Assembly: GCA_940337035.1 (NCBI GenBank)
Contig: CALNHX010007618.1
Span: 1 to 64,000, forward strand
Direction of reading: 5' to 3'
Source: Agriotes lineatus
Lineage: Eukaryota > Arthropoda > Insecta > Coleoptera > Elateridae
Length of the DNA stretch: 64,000 bases
The notes below the pieces were generated by a model, which was not told where the DNA came from, made no database searches, and saw only the letters and a list, made by a program, of their open reading frames with translations. Within the stretch, counting starts at the first letter, position 1. Each line of letters opens with the position of its first letter. A program made the position numbers and the translations under genes. This document shows, piece after piece, positions 33,575 to 45,118 of the stretch.

Positions 33575-35965
33575 TATATTGCTATAACCCTGTATGATAT
33601 TAATTTTTTATATTATAACAAATTTCTGTTTTAGATAAATTTATGTAAATTATATGCCCTTTGATATAAATTATTGATTATTGGTTTTATTAAATTTTTC
33701 TAGCACTAGCAGAACAATTACTCTTAAATCAGGTTGGGTTCATGCATTATAAAGATTACCTATTATTACACTTGAAAAGTCGTTCTGTTCAGTGAAAGCT
33801 TACTTTAAAAATTATATGACAGTTCGACAATTGTCAATGTCAAAAGACTATGAGGAGAAAATCAGTCAATAACATATTTGTTACAATTCTTATCATTTGA
33901 TAAACACGAAAAATGTAAGTAGTTCCTTTTTAATTATCCTATTCACTTTATTATGTCTTAGTTTTAACTCTTTCAACAAATACCTGCAGTTGTCGCCTCT
34001 CCAATCACTTTAATCGGCTTTTTCACTCAACCAAGCGCATTCCGTTTACTCACAAAAGCTCTGGGACACCCATGCAAACACAGTCCCCCAATTCAACACT
34101 GCAAGCTCCCGGTCCGCAGTAAAATCCTTACTTTTAACTGCACATCAACCCAAGTATAGCTCCAATCAACTACCAGTAACAGTAACTGCAATGCCTCTTT
34201 TCTAAATCTCACAAGATGTCCGCAAACTTCAACAAGAAGCTCGATGACGTCCACCACCAGTGACTGAAATGCTTCCTATCCGATTCACAAGATGTTACCT
34301 TCAATAAGAAGCTTGACGATGTCCACTACTAGTGACTGAAATGCCTTTTATCCAATTCACAAGATGTTTCCTTCAATAAGAAGTTTGATGAGGTCTACTA
34401 CCAATAAATGAAATACCTCTTATCCAATTCACTGATGCAACCAACAACAAACTCAATACAGCACCGAACTCCAGACAAGACCATTTTATAATTTACAGCG
34501 GTTTAATTTCTTATGGTATTCCTACCATACATTTCCTTCTTCATTAATCCATATAGGTACCATTTATTTTTAAAATTCATCTCGTTGATTTGTTATAGTG
34601 TATTCCCTTTTATAGACCAATTAGATTAAGTAAATCATTTCATAAAAGGGTTTTTATTTTAAAATTTGAACTTTTACAAAATAGCTTTAATTTTTCAAAT
34701 TAAAATTTAGTTGTTATTTTTATATTCTCCAATTTTCTATAGTAATATATTTCATAATTTTTTTAAAATTTAACACTCCTAGTACATTTATTTATACCTG
34801 ACATATTGAATAATTATTCGACATTAACGTTCCACCTTAATTCAAGCAATATTTAAATCATATGTTAGAACCTTTCTGTTTCTTAATCTGCATTGTTCGA
34901 CTGGATTTGAATTCTAATTTACTAAATACACCTTTGAATAATTATAATGTTCTTTCTTATACTTAAATTCATCTTTGTATTTTTTTATAATTGAATATGT
35001 TATCATTTTATAAATAATGTAATACCTAGGGATTTACTTTCATAATTAATTTAACAACCTTCAGATGTTACTATTACATATTGCCCCACATTAGAAAAAT
35101 AAAAATTATATCATTCATTTATTAATTAATCTATAATTTTTTTTGTTAGAAAATTTGTTATATCATTTTTTATTTTCTAATTTCTCCTTTTTCTTTATAT
35201 TACAATTATAACTTTTAATTCTGCTTCCATTAATAAACAGCAATAGCATTTAAAACTTCTGCTATAATAACTTAGCAACAAATAAATTATTTACATTTTT
35301 AAACATTAACAAAAATTTCTTTACAAGTAACAACATTTAAATTATGTTGTATTTAATTAATAAAAGGATCAATATTATATGAACCATCATGCTCTTTTCG
35401 CAGTATTAATTATTTACCATTATTATTCTGGATTATTTAAATATTCCATTCTTTACCATGGTATTTCACTTTTTAATTATAATTTTTATTGCAATCATAT
35501 ACGTTTTAGAATTAAATTTGTCTACAAGTTTCTGAATGTTTTTTCTGCTTGACCTTTGTTTTCATTCATTATTTTATTATCTCTTATTTTTTTTAATACT
35601 GTGCTTTTAAAAATGTAGATTATTCTTATCCATTTTCGTTTCATTCAACAATATCCTACATTTGGCATAATTATTCATTATTATATCATTATTTATATTT
35701 ATTATACCATCAATCCATTTTCTTTGTCTCTGGCTCTTTTTGGTTCAGCAACAAATTTATATCATATCCATCATTACGTACGGCAACAATTATTTATTTA
35801 ATTAAACCTTATTGTTGCGTTATAAATCATTTCTGAATACAAGTCCACACTTAGATCAGCAACAATTAAAAAATCTAACACCACACTCATACTTATTCAT
35901 AGTCGTTTTAATATTCAGTTTGTAGTTGAAATTTTCCTTTTATTTGTAGATAACAAATCTATTTT
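33575..35965. other. AT-rich, no gene except a tandem repeat
   Basis: Non-coding. A GC-richer start (33980-34480) holds the tandem repeat described separately. The rest, to 35965, is extremely AT-rich. Confidence 0.35.
34191..34431 (+). repeat. Tandem repeat, 72-78-bp unit, about 3.3 copies
   Basis: Units at 34191-34268, 34269-34340, 34341-34412 and a partial one to 34431. Each contains an ATGCCTCTTATCCAATTCAC-like start, AAGATGT, TTCAATAAGAAG and a GATGACGTCCACYAC-like end. The 72-bp period is a multiple of three, but every frame has stops, so current coding is not supported. Confidence 0.75.
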
Positions 35966-36643
35966 TACTTCCTTTAACAATAAATAAAGTATTGGATTCA
36001 CCCCAAAAATTCGAAATTGAGTTTTCAACAGATCTTCACGTTTTAGAGTCCCCTGAACCCAAAAAACATATTTTTTTTCATTGGTCTGTCTGTCTGTGTG
36101 TGTCTGTCTGTATGTGTGTGTCTGTGAACAGAATATCTCAAAAACGAAAAGAGGCATGGCGTTGAAACTTCATATATAAGTTTTGTGTACTATGTAGATG
36201 AGACAGCAAGCTTTTGAAGAAAATCGCATTACCGGAAGTAGGTGTTTACTCTTGTGATTTTTCAGTTTTTTTTCGATTTTTTCAAAAACGGCTCCAACGA
36301 TTTTTTTTAAATTTACATTTTTATTACATTTTTAATGTGTATTGATGTGAGATAGGTGATTTTCCAGTTGAATATTTCTAAAGTGGGTTTCTTTTGTTTT
36401 TTTTTCTATTTTTTTATTAACTCCTATTTTAAATCAAACACCCGGTATATTATTACATTTTCGAATTCACCTTAAAATTCTAGAGAAAATTTGTCTCTTC
36501 AACTAACGCTCTATTTTGTACCGTTTTTGTAGAATTTGTAATTTTAGAAAATTTTTGACAAATTTTTATGATTAAAAATGAAATTTTTGACTAATTATAA
36601 GATCACTGTAAAAGGAAGTTGTATGAGTGTATCACACCAGATT
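35966..36643 (-). repeat. Dispersed ~0.6-kb repeat, copy 2 (inverted)
   Basis: Reverse-oriented copy of 3310-3920, with the same landmarks in inverted order, including a TG/GTCT microsatellite near 36083-36125 and the TACTTCCTTT terminus. The terminal hairpin is less perfect here. Confidence 0.7.
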
Positions 36644-37237
36644 TTATTTATTTTCATTCCATTTGTCTGTAAAACGTATAAATATTTCAAATTACTTTAT
36701 CATTTATTAATAAATTCTTTGCACTTTTATTAATTAAGCAAAAATAATCTCAATTATTTTAAATTGACTTTTATAAATTGTTAAGTTCCTATTTAATTGT
36801 ATTCTTTTATGACCGTATTATTATTTTATAAAACAAACATTACCTAAGGATTATTATTTTACAAGCCGAGTTTATTGTCATCATAAAATTCCTTCCAATA
36901 TAATGCTATGCCATACTTTAGCATTATATTGCAATATTTTTTCACCTGTCGCTCGTTTACAATTATCCTTTAATTTCTTTATTTTGTTTTTAAGTAAGTC
37001 TTTGTTTAACTTTATCATTCTTTGTCTTCTTATTTTTGTTTGCTTTCATCAACGGTGTCCTGTAATCAAATCTGCCTTATGAACTCCCTCATAAATTCTC
37101 AAATATTTACTGCTATTGTTCTTAATTGGAACTAGTCTTCGAGATATTTCAGTTTGATTTAATAGTAACAAACTTGTGCTAGCTTCATCAACTCGCATCC
37201 GTTTTTTACGTCCACAATTTATTCATTTAATTCTTGT
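36644..37237. other. No gene
   Basis: AT-rich, non-coding. Confidence 0.35.
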
Positions 37238-37830
37238 TTAAAATATGCAGTAATATCTGTGCCAACACCAATATTTGTCTTCTCGTCTGTGAATATCAAA
37301 ATCAACAACTTGTATCCCATTTATGGTACTTTCTTGTTCTATCTCTTCTCCGGTATATTTTCCAGACTGTGTTCGTTGTTTCAAATCCTCTTTCTTGGCT
37401 GTAGTATTAATAAGTAAATTACCTATATCAACATTTACCTCATCATCACTGTCTTCTCCATACTGTTTTACCTCCTCATTCTTTTCCACAGAATCATCTT
37501 TCTTACTTACCAGCTTCTCTGAATGCATTAGCTGTTGCAATTCCTCGTCTTTTGCAGTTATAGTAAGCACATCAATTTCTTCATTTGGCTTTACTTCTTA
37601 ATTTTCCTCCACAGAATCATCTTTCTTACTTACCTCACTGTCTAACTTTTAATTTACTTTATTTAATTGCAATGATAATTCTTGATGAGTTTCTAATTCT
37701 ACCTTATTAACATCTTCTTTTAACTGGTTCAAAGATTCTCCCATTTTTTCTGCATGGATTCCTGTAATCTGTTTTCCCTCTCTACAGCATCTTTCTTTAA
37801 CCTGTTTTCCCTTTGTCCTGCCTGAAATGG
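37238..37830 (-). pseudogene. Possible gag-like coiled-coil fragment
   Basis: The minus strand gives a charged, Glu/Lys/Gln-rich sequence with heptad-like spacing (ERENRLQESMQKKWENL, LETHQELSLQLNKV, KDEELQQLMHSEKLVSKKDD). A repeated SKKDDSVE block reflects a tandem duplication of about 120 bp (37480 and 37605). Such coiled coils occur in insect LTR-retrotransposon gag proteins, but there is no zinc knuckle or protease nearby. The call is tentative. Stops interrupt it near 37600 and 37650. Confidence 0.3.
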
Positions 37831-38679
37831 AGCAGGCGATTAATTCGGAAATGTGGTTGCCTGAAGCCCTATGGGAATGAGAGATATAATGACTGATTTT
37901 TGGCCAAGCTTACGAGAAAGGGTTTTCTGCTCAACACGTGTGTTTATGGAATATATATCTACCCTAAAATGACATTTACTACCTTCTTAATGCCCTAACG
38001 AGCGTTTTGATTAACATCCAAATTCCCAACAAGGAGACCGTCACGTGAGCTCCGCGCAGCTGCAATCAAGAGACTCTACTTATTCGAAGGCGGCTTAGCC
38101 ACGCACATGCGTGCTCGTCTGTATGATTAATTTATGAGATAGCCGTTTCGGTTATCAAAGAATAGGCCGCTAAATAGACCAAGAAAAACCCTGAACAATG
38201 TACTAAAAGAAATAGGAGACAAATTTGGGAATACATTAAAAGATCTGGAGAAACTAGCAAATGGGAAAAGAGTCGAGATGATAGAACATTACTAGATCGT
38301 GTCAAGGCGAAAGAGGATATGACAAAGAAGAAATACTTCGATCTTGTAAACTTAATAATGATGCAGTGCGGGTTATCAGCATTTTTCATTCAACATTTTC
38401 ATCTGATGATTCATTGAAGATTATTTCTTCACGAATGCTGCTTCAGTTTATCCAATTTGGTATATAAGGTTTTATCTTCACTTTTTAAATGGTTTAATTT
38501 AGTATCCATTTTTATTTATTTATTCCGCCTTATCAATCATTTTTTCAATAAAATCATCTTCTAGCAATCAGATAGTAAGTCTCTTTAATGATCTCAATAA
38601 TCAAATGTTTTTGATCATGTGTGAATGGCATTATTACAAAATAGTCACAACTTCATGACTAATAAACACCTGCTCGCAC
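37831..38679. other. No assigned gene; 5' part of a LINE may start here
   Basis: Short open frames around 38132-38389 lack motifs. The 5' end of the CR1-like element that follows was not located. Confidence 0.3.
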
Positions 38680-38931
38680 ACGAGGTTTCTGAATAAGCGC
38701 AACTTTTCTACAAGAGATTTGGACCCTACTTGTGGTACGTCAAAGCCAGTGTATATAAATCAGTCATTATCTCCTGATAATAGAAAATTATTTGCAAAGT
38801 GCCGCGAGTTCAAAAGATCTAACAGTATAAAATATCTGTGGATTAGGAATGGGAAATTCATGATGAGAAAAAGTGATTCCAGTCGTGTATATGTAATCAA
38901 TTCTATTGCTGACTTTAATGATGTACATTAA
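38680..38931 (+). pseudogene. CR1-like ORF1, C-terminal part
   Basis: The translation contains PVYINQSLSPDNRKLFAKCR, EFKRSNSIKYLWIRNGKFMM, RKSDSSRVYVINSIADFND, stopping at 38929-38931. This matches the C-terminal nucleic-acid-binding end seen in many CR1-like ORF1 proteins (the YxWxxNGxxxxRK pattern, shared with baculovirus FP-like proteins). The N-terminal coiled coil is not recognisable upstream, so the ORF is truncated or decayed. It lies in the expected position before ORF2. Confidence 0.6.
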
Positions 38932-39457
38932 GGAAAACAAATTTTATTTAAATGTTTGGTATCGAAATTTATTTTTTTACCGGAAGGTTAAATATATTTC
39001 CTTTAAATTGGAATTGTTTGCGATTAAACGTCAATGTAATATTAGATCTTTTCCCACCACTTTACATAATATTTTTAATAATGATGTTTTAATTTCTCTG
39101 GGTGATTTTGTTCTTTATAAAAGAATAAAATGTAAACACAGGTACATGTTCTTTTTGCAGATTTTAATTTTAATTCATTGTTATACATTTTTATTGTTTT
39201 GTGGTCACTGGTTATATGATTTGCTGTATGTACTAGTAGTTCTTATTAATTTCAATAATTTCGGATTGTTTGTTATACATATTTTAGTTTTTGATAACAT
39301 TACTGAGTTAAATGTAGAGAATAGTAATTTGTTATTCTATTTGTGGTGTATTGCCAGTGCAGAAAGAGTACTTGCATTGCTCAAATGTGTGTTTTTTTAT
39401 TTTACTTTCAATATGTGATATTTTATTCTTTTTTTGTTTAGCAAATGACTAATTACG

Positions 39458-42266
39458 TAATGTTGCTCATTTAAATGCACGTTCTCTCAAAAACAATTTT
39501 ACAGAGATTAGGAGCTGCTTCTATCGTCCAATTATGATGACGTGGGAGTGACTGAGACATGGTTGTCACCCAGTGATTCTGATGATCTCATACACATTCC
39601 GGGCTTTCTGGTTGTTCGAGGAGATAGGGCTACCACAACCTGGGGCGGAGGGGTATGTGTTTATATTAAAAATAATATCAATTATTCAGTTGTTTCAATC
39701 TCAAAAAATTCTGCAGCCATCGAACAACTTTGGATCAAACTAATGTTTAAAAATACAATTTTGATATTTGGTACAGTTTATAGAAGACACAAGTATTCTT
39801 ATGCAGAATTTCTTGATTCACTGGAGGACTCAATTTCTCTGACTACACCCATTTCAAATGAAATTATATGTGTAGGAGACTTTAATATAGATGCGTTAAA
39901 TATTTGTAACCCTGCTACAATAAAATTATTTTCTATGTTGGATGCTTTGGGATACAAGCAAATAATTGATAAACCTACGCGTATTACTAAATCTACTTCA
40001 ACAATGATTGATCTAATTCTGGTGAATATGGAAACAAATGTTAGCGATTTTGGTGTAATAAATGTGCATGGTTTATCAGATCATTGTTTGACTTACGCTA
40101 AATATCCCATAGATGAAAAACTTTATAAAAAATCAATTTTGTATACCTATAGAGATTTTAGCCAATTTAATTACGCAATTTTTAACGCTGAACTTCAATC
40201 TTTACCACTAAGTACAATATACGATTTACATAATGTAAATGATAAAGTTAATTTTTTAAATAGCAATATTGTAAATTTATTTAATCAACACACACAGTTA
40301 AAACAATAAAAATATCAAAACCAAAAGCTCCGTGGTTGACTGATAACATTAAATTGATGATATCACTTCGCAATAAAGCTCTTCAAAAATTCAAAAAAAC
40401 AAAAAGCCTGCACATTGGGAATATTACAAATCTCTTCGCAATTACACCAATTTTGCTGTCAAACAGGAAAAAAAAGCGTACATAAATTATCAAATATATG
40501 TAAACGGCCCTCAGTCGTTGTGGAAAGAACTTAAAACAGCACATATTTATTTCAAAGCTGACAATTTTGCTATTCCTCCTGATCTCAGCGATGTAAATGA
40601 AATAAACAATGCATTTCTGAATACTGCTAAACCAAAAACCTCTAATAATTATTGTGATATTTTGCGCTTTTACAATAACAACTTATTTAAAGATTTCATG
40701 TCTAAATTTACTTTTACTCCTATTTCCAATGAAGATATTACAAAAATTATTGCTTCTATAAAGACAAATGCAGTTGGATCTGACAATATAAGTAAAAACA
40801 TGTTAAACCTATGCTGTCCGTATTTAATTCCCTATATAACTAACATAGTAAATTGCAGTATTGACCAATCTTTATTTCCGGAAGCATGGAAAACAGCTCA
40901 AGTTGTTCCATTGCCAAAAATTAGACAACCTCGTGATTATAAAGACTTAAGACCTATTAGTATATTACCTTGTTTGTCTAAAGTGCTTGAAAAAGTAATG
41001 GCAGCACAAATACGTCAGCATGTGGAACAACACTCCATTCTGCCGGAAACACAGTCAGGTTTTAGGCCCGGATATAGTTGTGTAACTTCACTACTTAGTA
41101 TAACTGATGATATATGTACTGCTATTGACAACAATGAATTATCAATTATTTTAATGCTCGATTATTCCAAAGCATTCGATACAATCAAGCATGATATTTT
41201 GATTTCAATATTGCATCACATTGGGTTTAGTATTTCAGCAATACAGTTTATTGAGAGTTATCTTACAGATAGAACTCAGGCTGTTATTCTAAATAATTAC
41301 AAATCAAATTTATTACCAGTCACACTTGGAGTCCCCCAGGGATCAATACTTGGTCCTCTTCTATATATAATATATACTTTTAATTTAAAAACTTCTCTTG
41401 ACCACTGTGCATTTCATATGTATGCTGACGACACGCAGTTGCAATATAATTTTAGACCAGAAAATGTTGACAAAGCTAATACAGAAATTAATTCAGACAT
41501 AAACAATCTAGTTAACTTCTCCGAGAAGCATGGCTTAATGATTAATCCAAATAAATGTTATGTTATGCTATTCGGACGAGTAAAAGCAAGAGAGGCTATT
41601 CGAGATAATATTATAATAAAAATTCAAGAAGCAATACTACCAATCAAAGATAATGTAAAAAACCTTGGACTTACCTTTGACCAAAACATGCGATTTAAAA
41701 AACATATTTCTAACATCCTTCAAAAAGCATATCTTAATTTAAAAATTATTTTTCAAAACAGATTTTCTTTAAGCCCAATGGTAAAAACTATATTATGCGA
41801 ATCTATGGTTTTGTCGCAGTTTAATTATTGTGATTGTGTGTACGGGCCTTGCTTGGATAGTACAGATATCAGGAGAATTCAGATTATGCAGAATTCTTGT
41901 TTGAGGTTAATATTTGGTATACGAAAATATGAACACATATCTCACAAGTTGCAAGAAATTAAGTGGTTGAACATGGCTAATCGAAGAAAACTTCATTCGG
42001 CATGTTTATACCATAAAATAATTATTAACAAGTCACCTTCTTATTTATGTAATAAAATTAGTTTCAGATCTCATCTACACAATTTAAATATACGTTATAA
42101 AGATTTCATAAATACTCCAATTCATCGAACTGCTCTATTTGAAAGATGTTTCTCTTATAATGTAGGTAATATATATAATCCTCTACCACACTTTCTTAAA
42201 TCTTTAACAATAAATGAATTTAAAAAACATCTCCATCAGATATTGTTAGACCTTCAAAACAATTAA
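39458..42266 (+). pseudogene. CR1-like ORF2: endonuclease-reverse transcriptase
   Basis: The endonuclease begins AHLNARSLKNNFTEIR (about 39473). After a frameshift near 39520 it continues VGVTETWLSPSDSDDLIHIP, WGGGVCVYIKN, GDFNIDALN (catalytic Asp/Asn block) and HGLSDHCLTYAKY. Two more frameshifts (about 40305 and 40402) fall in the linker APWLTDNIK...YKSLRNYTNFAVKQEKKAY. The RT then runs uninterrupted: SNEDITKIIASIKTNAVGSD, DLRPISILPCLSKVLEK, MLDYSKAFDTI (motif A), LGVPQGSILGPLLY, MYADDTQLQYN (active site), and a C-terminal end with the HxxL block and FKKHLHQILLDLQ before the stop. All catalytic motifs survive; only the frameshifts inactivate it. Confidence 0.88.
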
Positions 42267-42645
42267 GGCTAATTACACAAATAATATAATTGGTTTTAGC
42301 TGTAGCTGCTTAGTTCTTGTACAGTCTGCACTGGTAACTTAGATATAATATGTAATAGACTTAGGTTTAACAGGTTAAGTGGAAGAGCAGAGATTTACAT
42401 CTTCGGAAGTAAATCTTCTGAACTTCGCCTTATTGGCATAGTTATTAGTTTTTTAGATTATATTTAAATTTTTATATGTTTTAATACGGAAAAATATTGT
42501 CACACTAATAATGTTATTTTTTGAAAGTGTAAATCTAAATATTTTTTGTGTGTGTATATTTTTTTTTTTCATTATTTGATAATTTGATTTTATTTTTTTG
42601 TGCCAATAAAAGACATTATTATTATTATTATTATTATTATTAAAA

Positions 42646-43012
42646 AAATTCCATTAAACAGTCAATCTTGCCAAAGCAAAAAACACGTCTACACCTTATG
42701 AGCTGCTTGAATGAAACTTTAAAATAATAAATAAGTTATTTTTATCTTTACTGCAACTAAAACTAAAAAACAATAGAAAATAAAACAAATATTATTAAAA
42801 AGCAATGACAGATGTATCTTTGCATTAGTAAGGTATGCGCGTGCCAGATTTAACCTGTCTGACAGTTCGCACCACAGTTCAAACTCACGTGGCCACAAAC
42901 GCACAATTTTGTGTCTAGTGTCTTCTGCACGGTGAAAAAAAAGAATTTGGTTAGTTTCCAACATGTCGGAAACAATTATATTTTCCAAATTGTTTATCAC
43001 ATTTTATCAGTA
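42646..43012. other. No assigned gene
   Basis: A 93-codon minus frame (42719-43000) ends in a hydrophobic, low-complexity tail and has no recognised motif. It lies downstream of the Harbinger relic and may be part of that element. Confidence 0.3.
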
Positions 43013-43289
43013 TCTACAGACAACAGAAAACAAAGAGTAGCCTTATGCGTTCTTGAGGACTTATTGCTTCTAGCATTAGTGTTTTGTTTTATTGTTTTAC
43101 AAGACGTTCTTCCACTAAATTTAATAAAAGGTTGTAAGTTTCTATATTCATTCTCAAATTGTTACAGAAATCCTCTGGATGATTGTTCCTTAGTTCTTTT
43201 ATTACAAGAAGATGGCTTAGTTCTTCTTTTCTAAGCAAATCATTTTTCACTCATTTAGAACGTCGCTTTCGTGTACCACTTTGTTCCAT
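43013..43289 (-). pseudogene. PIF/Harbinger transposase N-terminal relic
   Basis: From ATG at 43289 (minus) the reading is MEQSGTRKRRSK*, then VIKELRNNHPEDFCNNLRMN, IETYNLLLNLVEERLVKQ*, and EAISPQERIRLLFVFCCL*. The order (basic start, LR-x-D-P-x-x-F-x-N-x-L-R-M, AISP-x-ER) is the N-terminal signature of HARBI1-like transposases. In-frame stops interrupt it and the DDE catalytic core is missing. Terminal repeats were not identified. Confidence 0.65.
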
Positions 43290-44184
43290 ATTTAGGTAAA
43301 TTAAAGCACAGCACAGAGCAAGTTTCTCTTTCTTTTAAACATTTTATTTATTCTGCACCAAGTAAGTACTGTATGATCTACAAAAGCCTTAAAAAATGTG
43401 CAAATTGAACGGTGGCCCGTTTGGGAAAGCAACACACCAGGCTTTCGGTTCGATCTGCATTTTTCGTCCTATAACATATAGTTTAACCTGGACAGATCAA
43501 CTCTACAGATTTTTGGAACTGTGCCTTAGTGGACGACCATGATTTGGTCCGTGGCTGTTGTAACCTACAGATTGATGCGTCACGGTTCAAACTGGTAGAT
43601 CAATCTTTGCGTGTGTGGCCATTTAATACAAAGATTCTATACAGTATTCGAGTCATCGCAAATTTGAATACTTTGAATATCCAGAAACGGCAACTAAAAT
43701 ACTGAATATTGGCCAAAAAAATAGTTGCTCAAATAAAAATACTCAATTATTAATTGGGTTCGAATACAAATACAAGAAATGTAGCTTGAATAGGATTCAA
43801 ATTACTCAGTATTCAAATACTACTTAAGTCAAAATTGTTTTAATTTTTTTTGACAAAAAATATGCCACTTTCCTTAAATGTTATGTATAGAATTATACAT
43901 ACCTGTATGCCACCACGTAATACTAAAATCATTAGCGCATGTTTTTGACTGTAAATTGGTTCTATACTCGTACTTGCCTACACAACCATACAATTTTACT
44001 GCAAGCAAACTTTTTATGTTAAAAACTTTCTATGAAAACGGATGATTATGAAAACTTTTGATTATTTTATATTTTTAACTCTATTAAATAAATATTACAC
44101 ATTAAAATTGTACACATATATTTTTACTTATATACAAAACGGAGACAGCTTTCTACTAGAAAAGAATGTAAGGCTGTTTAAAAT
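43290..44184. other. No gene
   Basis: Between the Harbinger relic and the 3' end of the SAP30BP-like gene. It includes a TTCGAATAC/GAATA-rich stretch (43630-43830), possibly a decayed transposon end. No supported coding. Confidence 0.35.
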
Positions 44185-44190
44185 TTTATT
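44185..44190 (-). promoter_or_regulatory. Poly(A) signal AATAAA of the SAP30BP-like gene
   Basis: AATAAA on the minus strand, about 27 bases after the stop codon, implying a very short 3' UTR. Confidence 0.6.
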
Positions 44191-44216
44191 AAACAGAAAA
44201 CCCCTGTGGTTTTTCA

Positions 44217-45118
44217 TTACGGCCGAGGCTTTTTTGGTAATGATCCGAATGCAGATATTACAGTTCCTTTCGTTCCAGTAGCACTACTTGTAAGGGATGG
44301 CTGCACGAGACCTGCAGGTTTTATACTCTGAGAAGCTGCACTATTACCTCCTGGTTGATCCCATTTACTTTTCCGTTTTTTAGCATCATCATCCTGTTTC
44401 TTTGTGCCCGATACCACTTCGACCTTGGATTTCCTTTCCTTTTCTCTCTTTTCCATCTCACTTTTCTGTACTTTTGCTAATTCCTCGTACAAAGATTCTT
44501 TACCCCATCGCAGTGGATCATAAATCTCTGGCGGATAATTTGTTCCTACAAATAACATGAACAATTGTAATTAAATTCAACCATTTACCCATATTTATTT
44601 ACCTAGTTCATTGATTCCACAAAACTGAATTAATTTTTCATATATACTGGGATTTCTAAAGTCCTTTCTTTGCTGGATAAGAGCATTCATATCCAATGCA
44701 TTATTTTGCATCTTTTCATGTAGTTTTAAAATTTTATCTTGAAGATCAGCTGAGCAGTGTCCTGGAGGTTCAGGGGGTAACTGAATTCCGTCCTCTTCTG
44801 TCGGTTCCACTTCGATAGTTGCGCTTTCTTTATCAATTATGTTTACAATAGTTTTATTTTCAGCAGCATCATATGCTTCTCCATCATCGTCTGATACAAC
44901 TGTATCATCATGGTAAGATACTAACTTTGCTACCTTTGATGTTATCTAGATGGAATCGGTGTCGATGGTCGAGATGTTGGAGTTGATTTATTTTCAGGAG
45001 ATGCACTTGGTGTTATAGTAAGTGTAACTGATCCTTGATTTTCATCAATGCCTTCTTCTTCACCTTCAGAATCTGTGTAGGTGGCTGTTAACGATGCTAA
45101 TGCCATACTCTGCGCCAT
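44217..45118 (-). CDS. SAP30BP: SAP30-binding protein homologue (HCNGP family)
   Basis: Host gene for a nuclear HCNGP-domain protein, a family tied to SAP30/Sin3 corepression and to splicing. The start is ATG at 45118 (MAQSMALASLTATYTDSEGE); the longer upstream frame begins with GTG. An acidic/Ser-Pro N-terminal region is followed by LVSYHDDTVVSDDDGEAYD and then the HCNGP domain: PPEPPGHCSADLQDKI, RKDFRNPSIYEKLIQFCGIN, TNYPPEIYDPLRWGKESLYE, then KRKSKWDQPG and a Thr/Ser tail ending FGSLPKKPRP (stop 44217-44219). A 57-bp intron (44546-44602, GT...AG, phase 1) splits the ELG-TNY codon. Total is about 281 residues; the human protein is about 308. One anomaly: the frames of 45118-44945 and 44945-44603 differ by one base near 44945, with no GT-AG pair to remove it. 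This is a sequence error, a real frameshift, or unusual splicing. Confidence 0.9.
44546..44602 (-). other. 57-bp spliceosomal intron
   Basis: Minus strand: the exon end CTAG precedes donor GTAAAT, and acceptor TTATTTGTAG precedes GAACAAAT. It joins GAA CTA G|GA ACA AAT (Glu-Leu-Gly-Thr-Asn), matching the conserved family sequence. Confidence 0.9.

Larger units (their letters stand above)
38680..42645 (+). mobile_element. CR1-like LINE with (ATT)n 3' tail
   Basis: The parts in order are: the C-terminal part of ORF1 (38680-38931), about 500 bp of non-coding spacer, ORF2 (39458-42266), a 3' UTR of about 350 bp, and an (ATT)n tail at about 42617-42645. Microsatellite 3' ends are typical of the CR1/L2/Daphne group. 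ORF2 has only a few frameshifts, so the copy is fairly young. The 5' end is not defined. Confidence 0.75.

Noticed and set aside
38906..39418. 170-codon hydrophobic open frame resembling a membrane protein
   Set aside because: It lies in the spacer between ORF1 and ORF2 of a CR1-like LINE and is Phe/Leu/Ile-rich because of AT-rich composition. It has no family signature.
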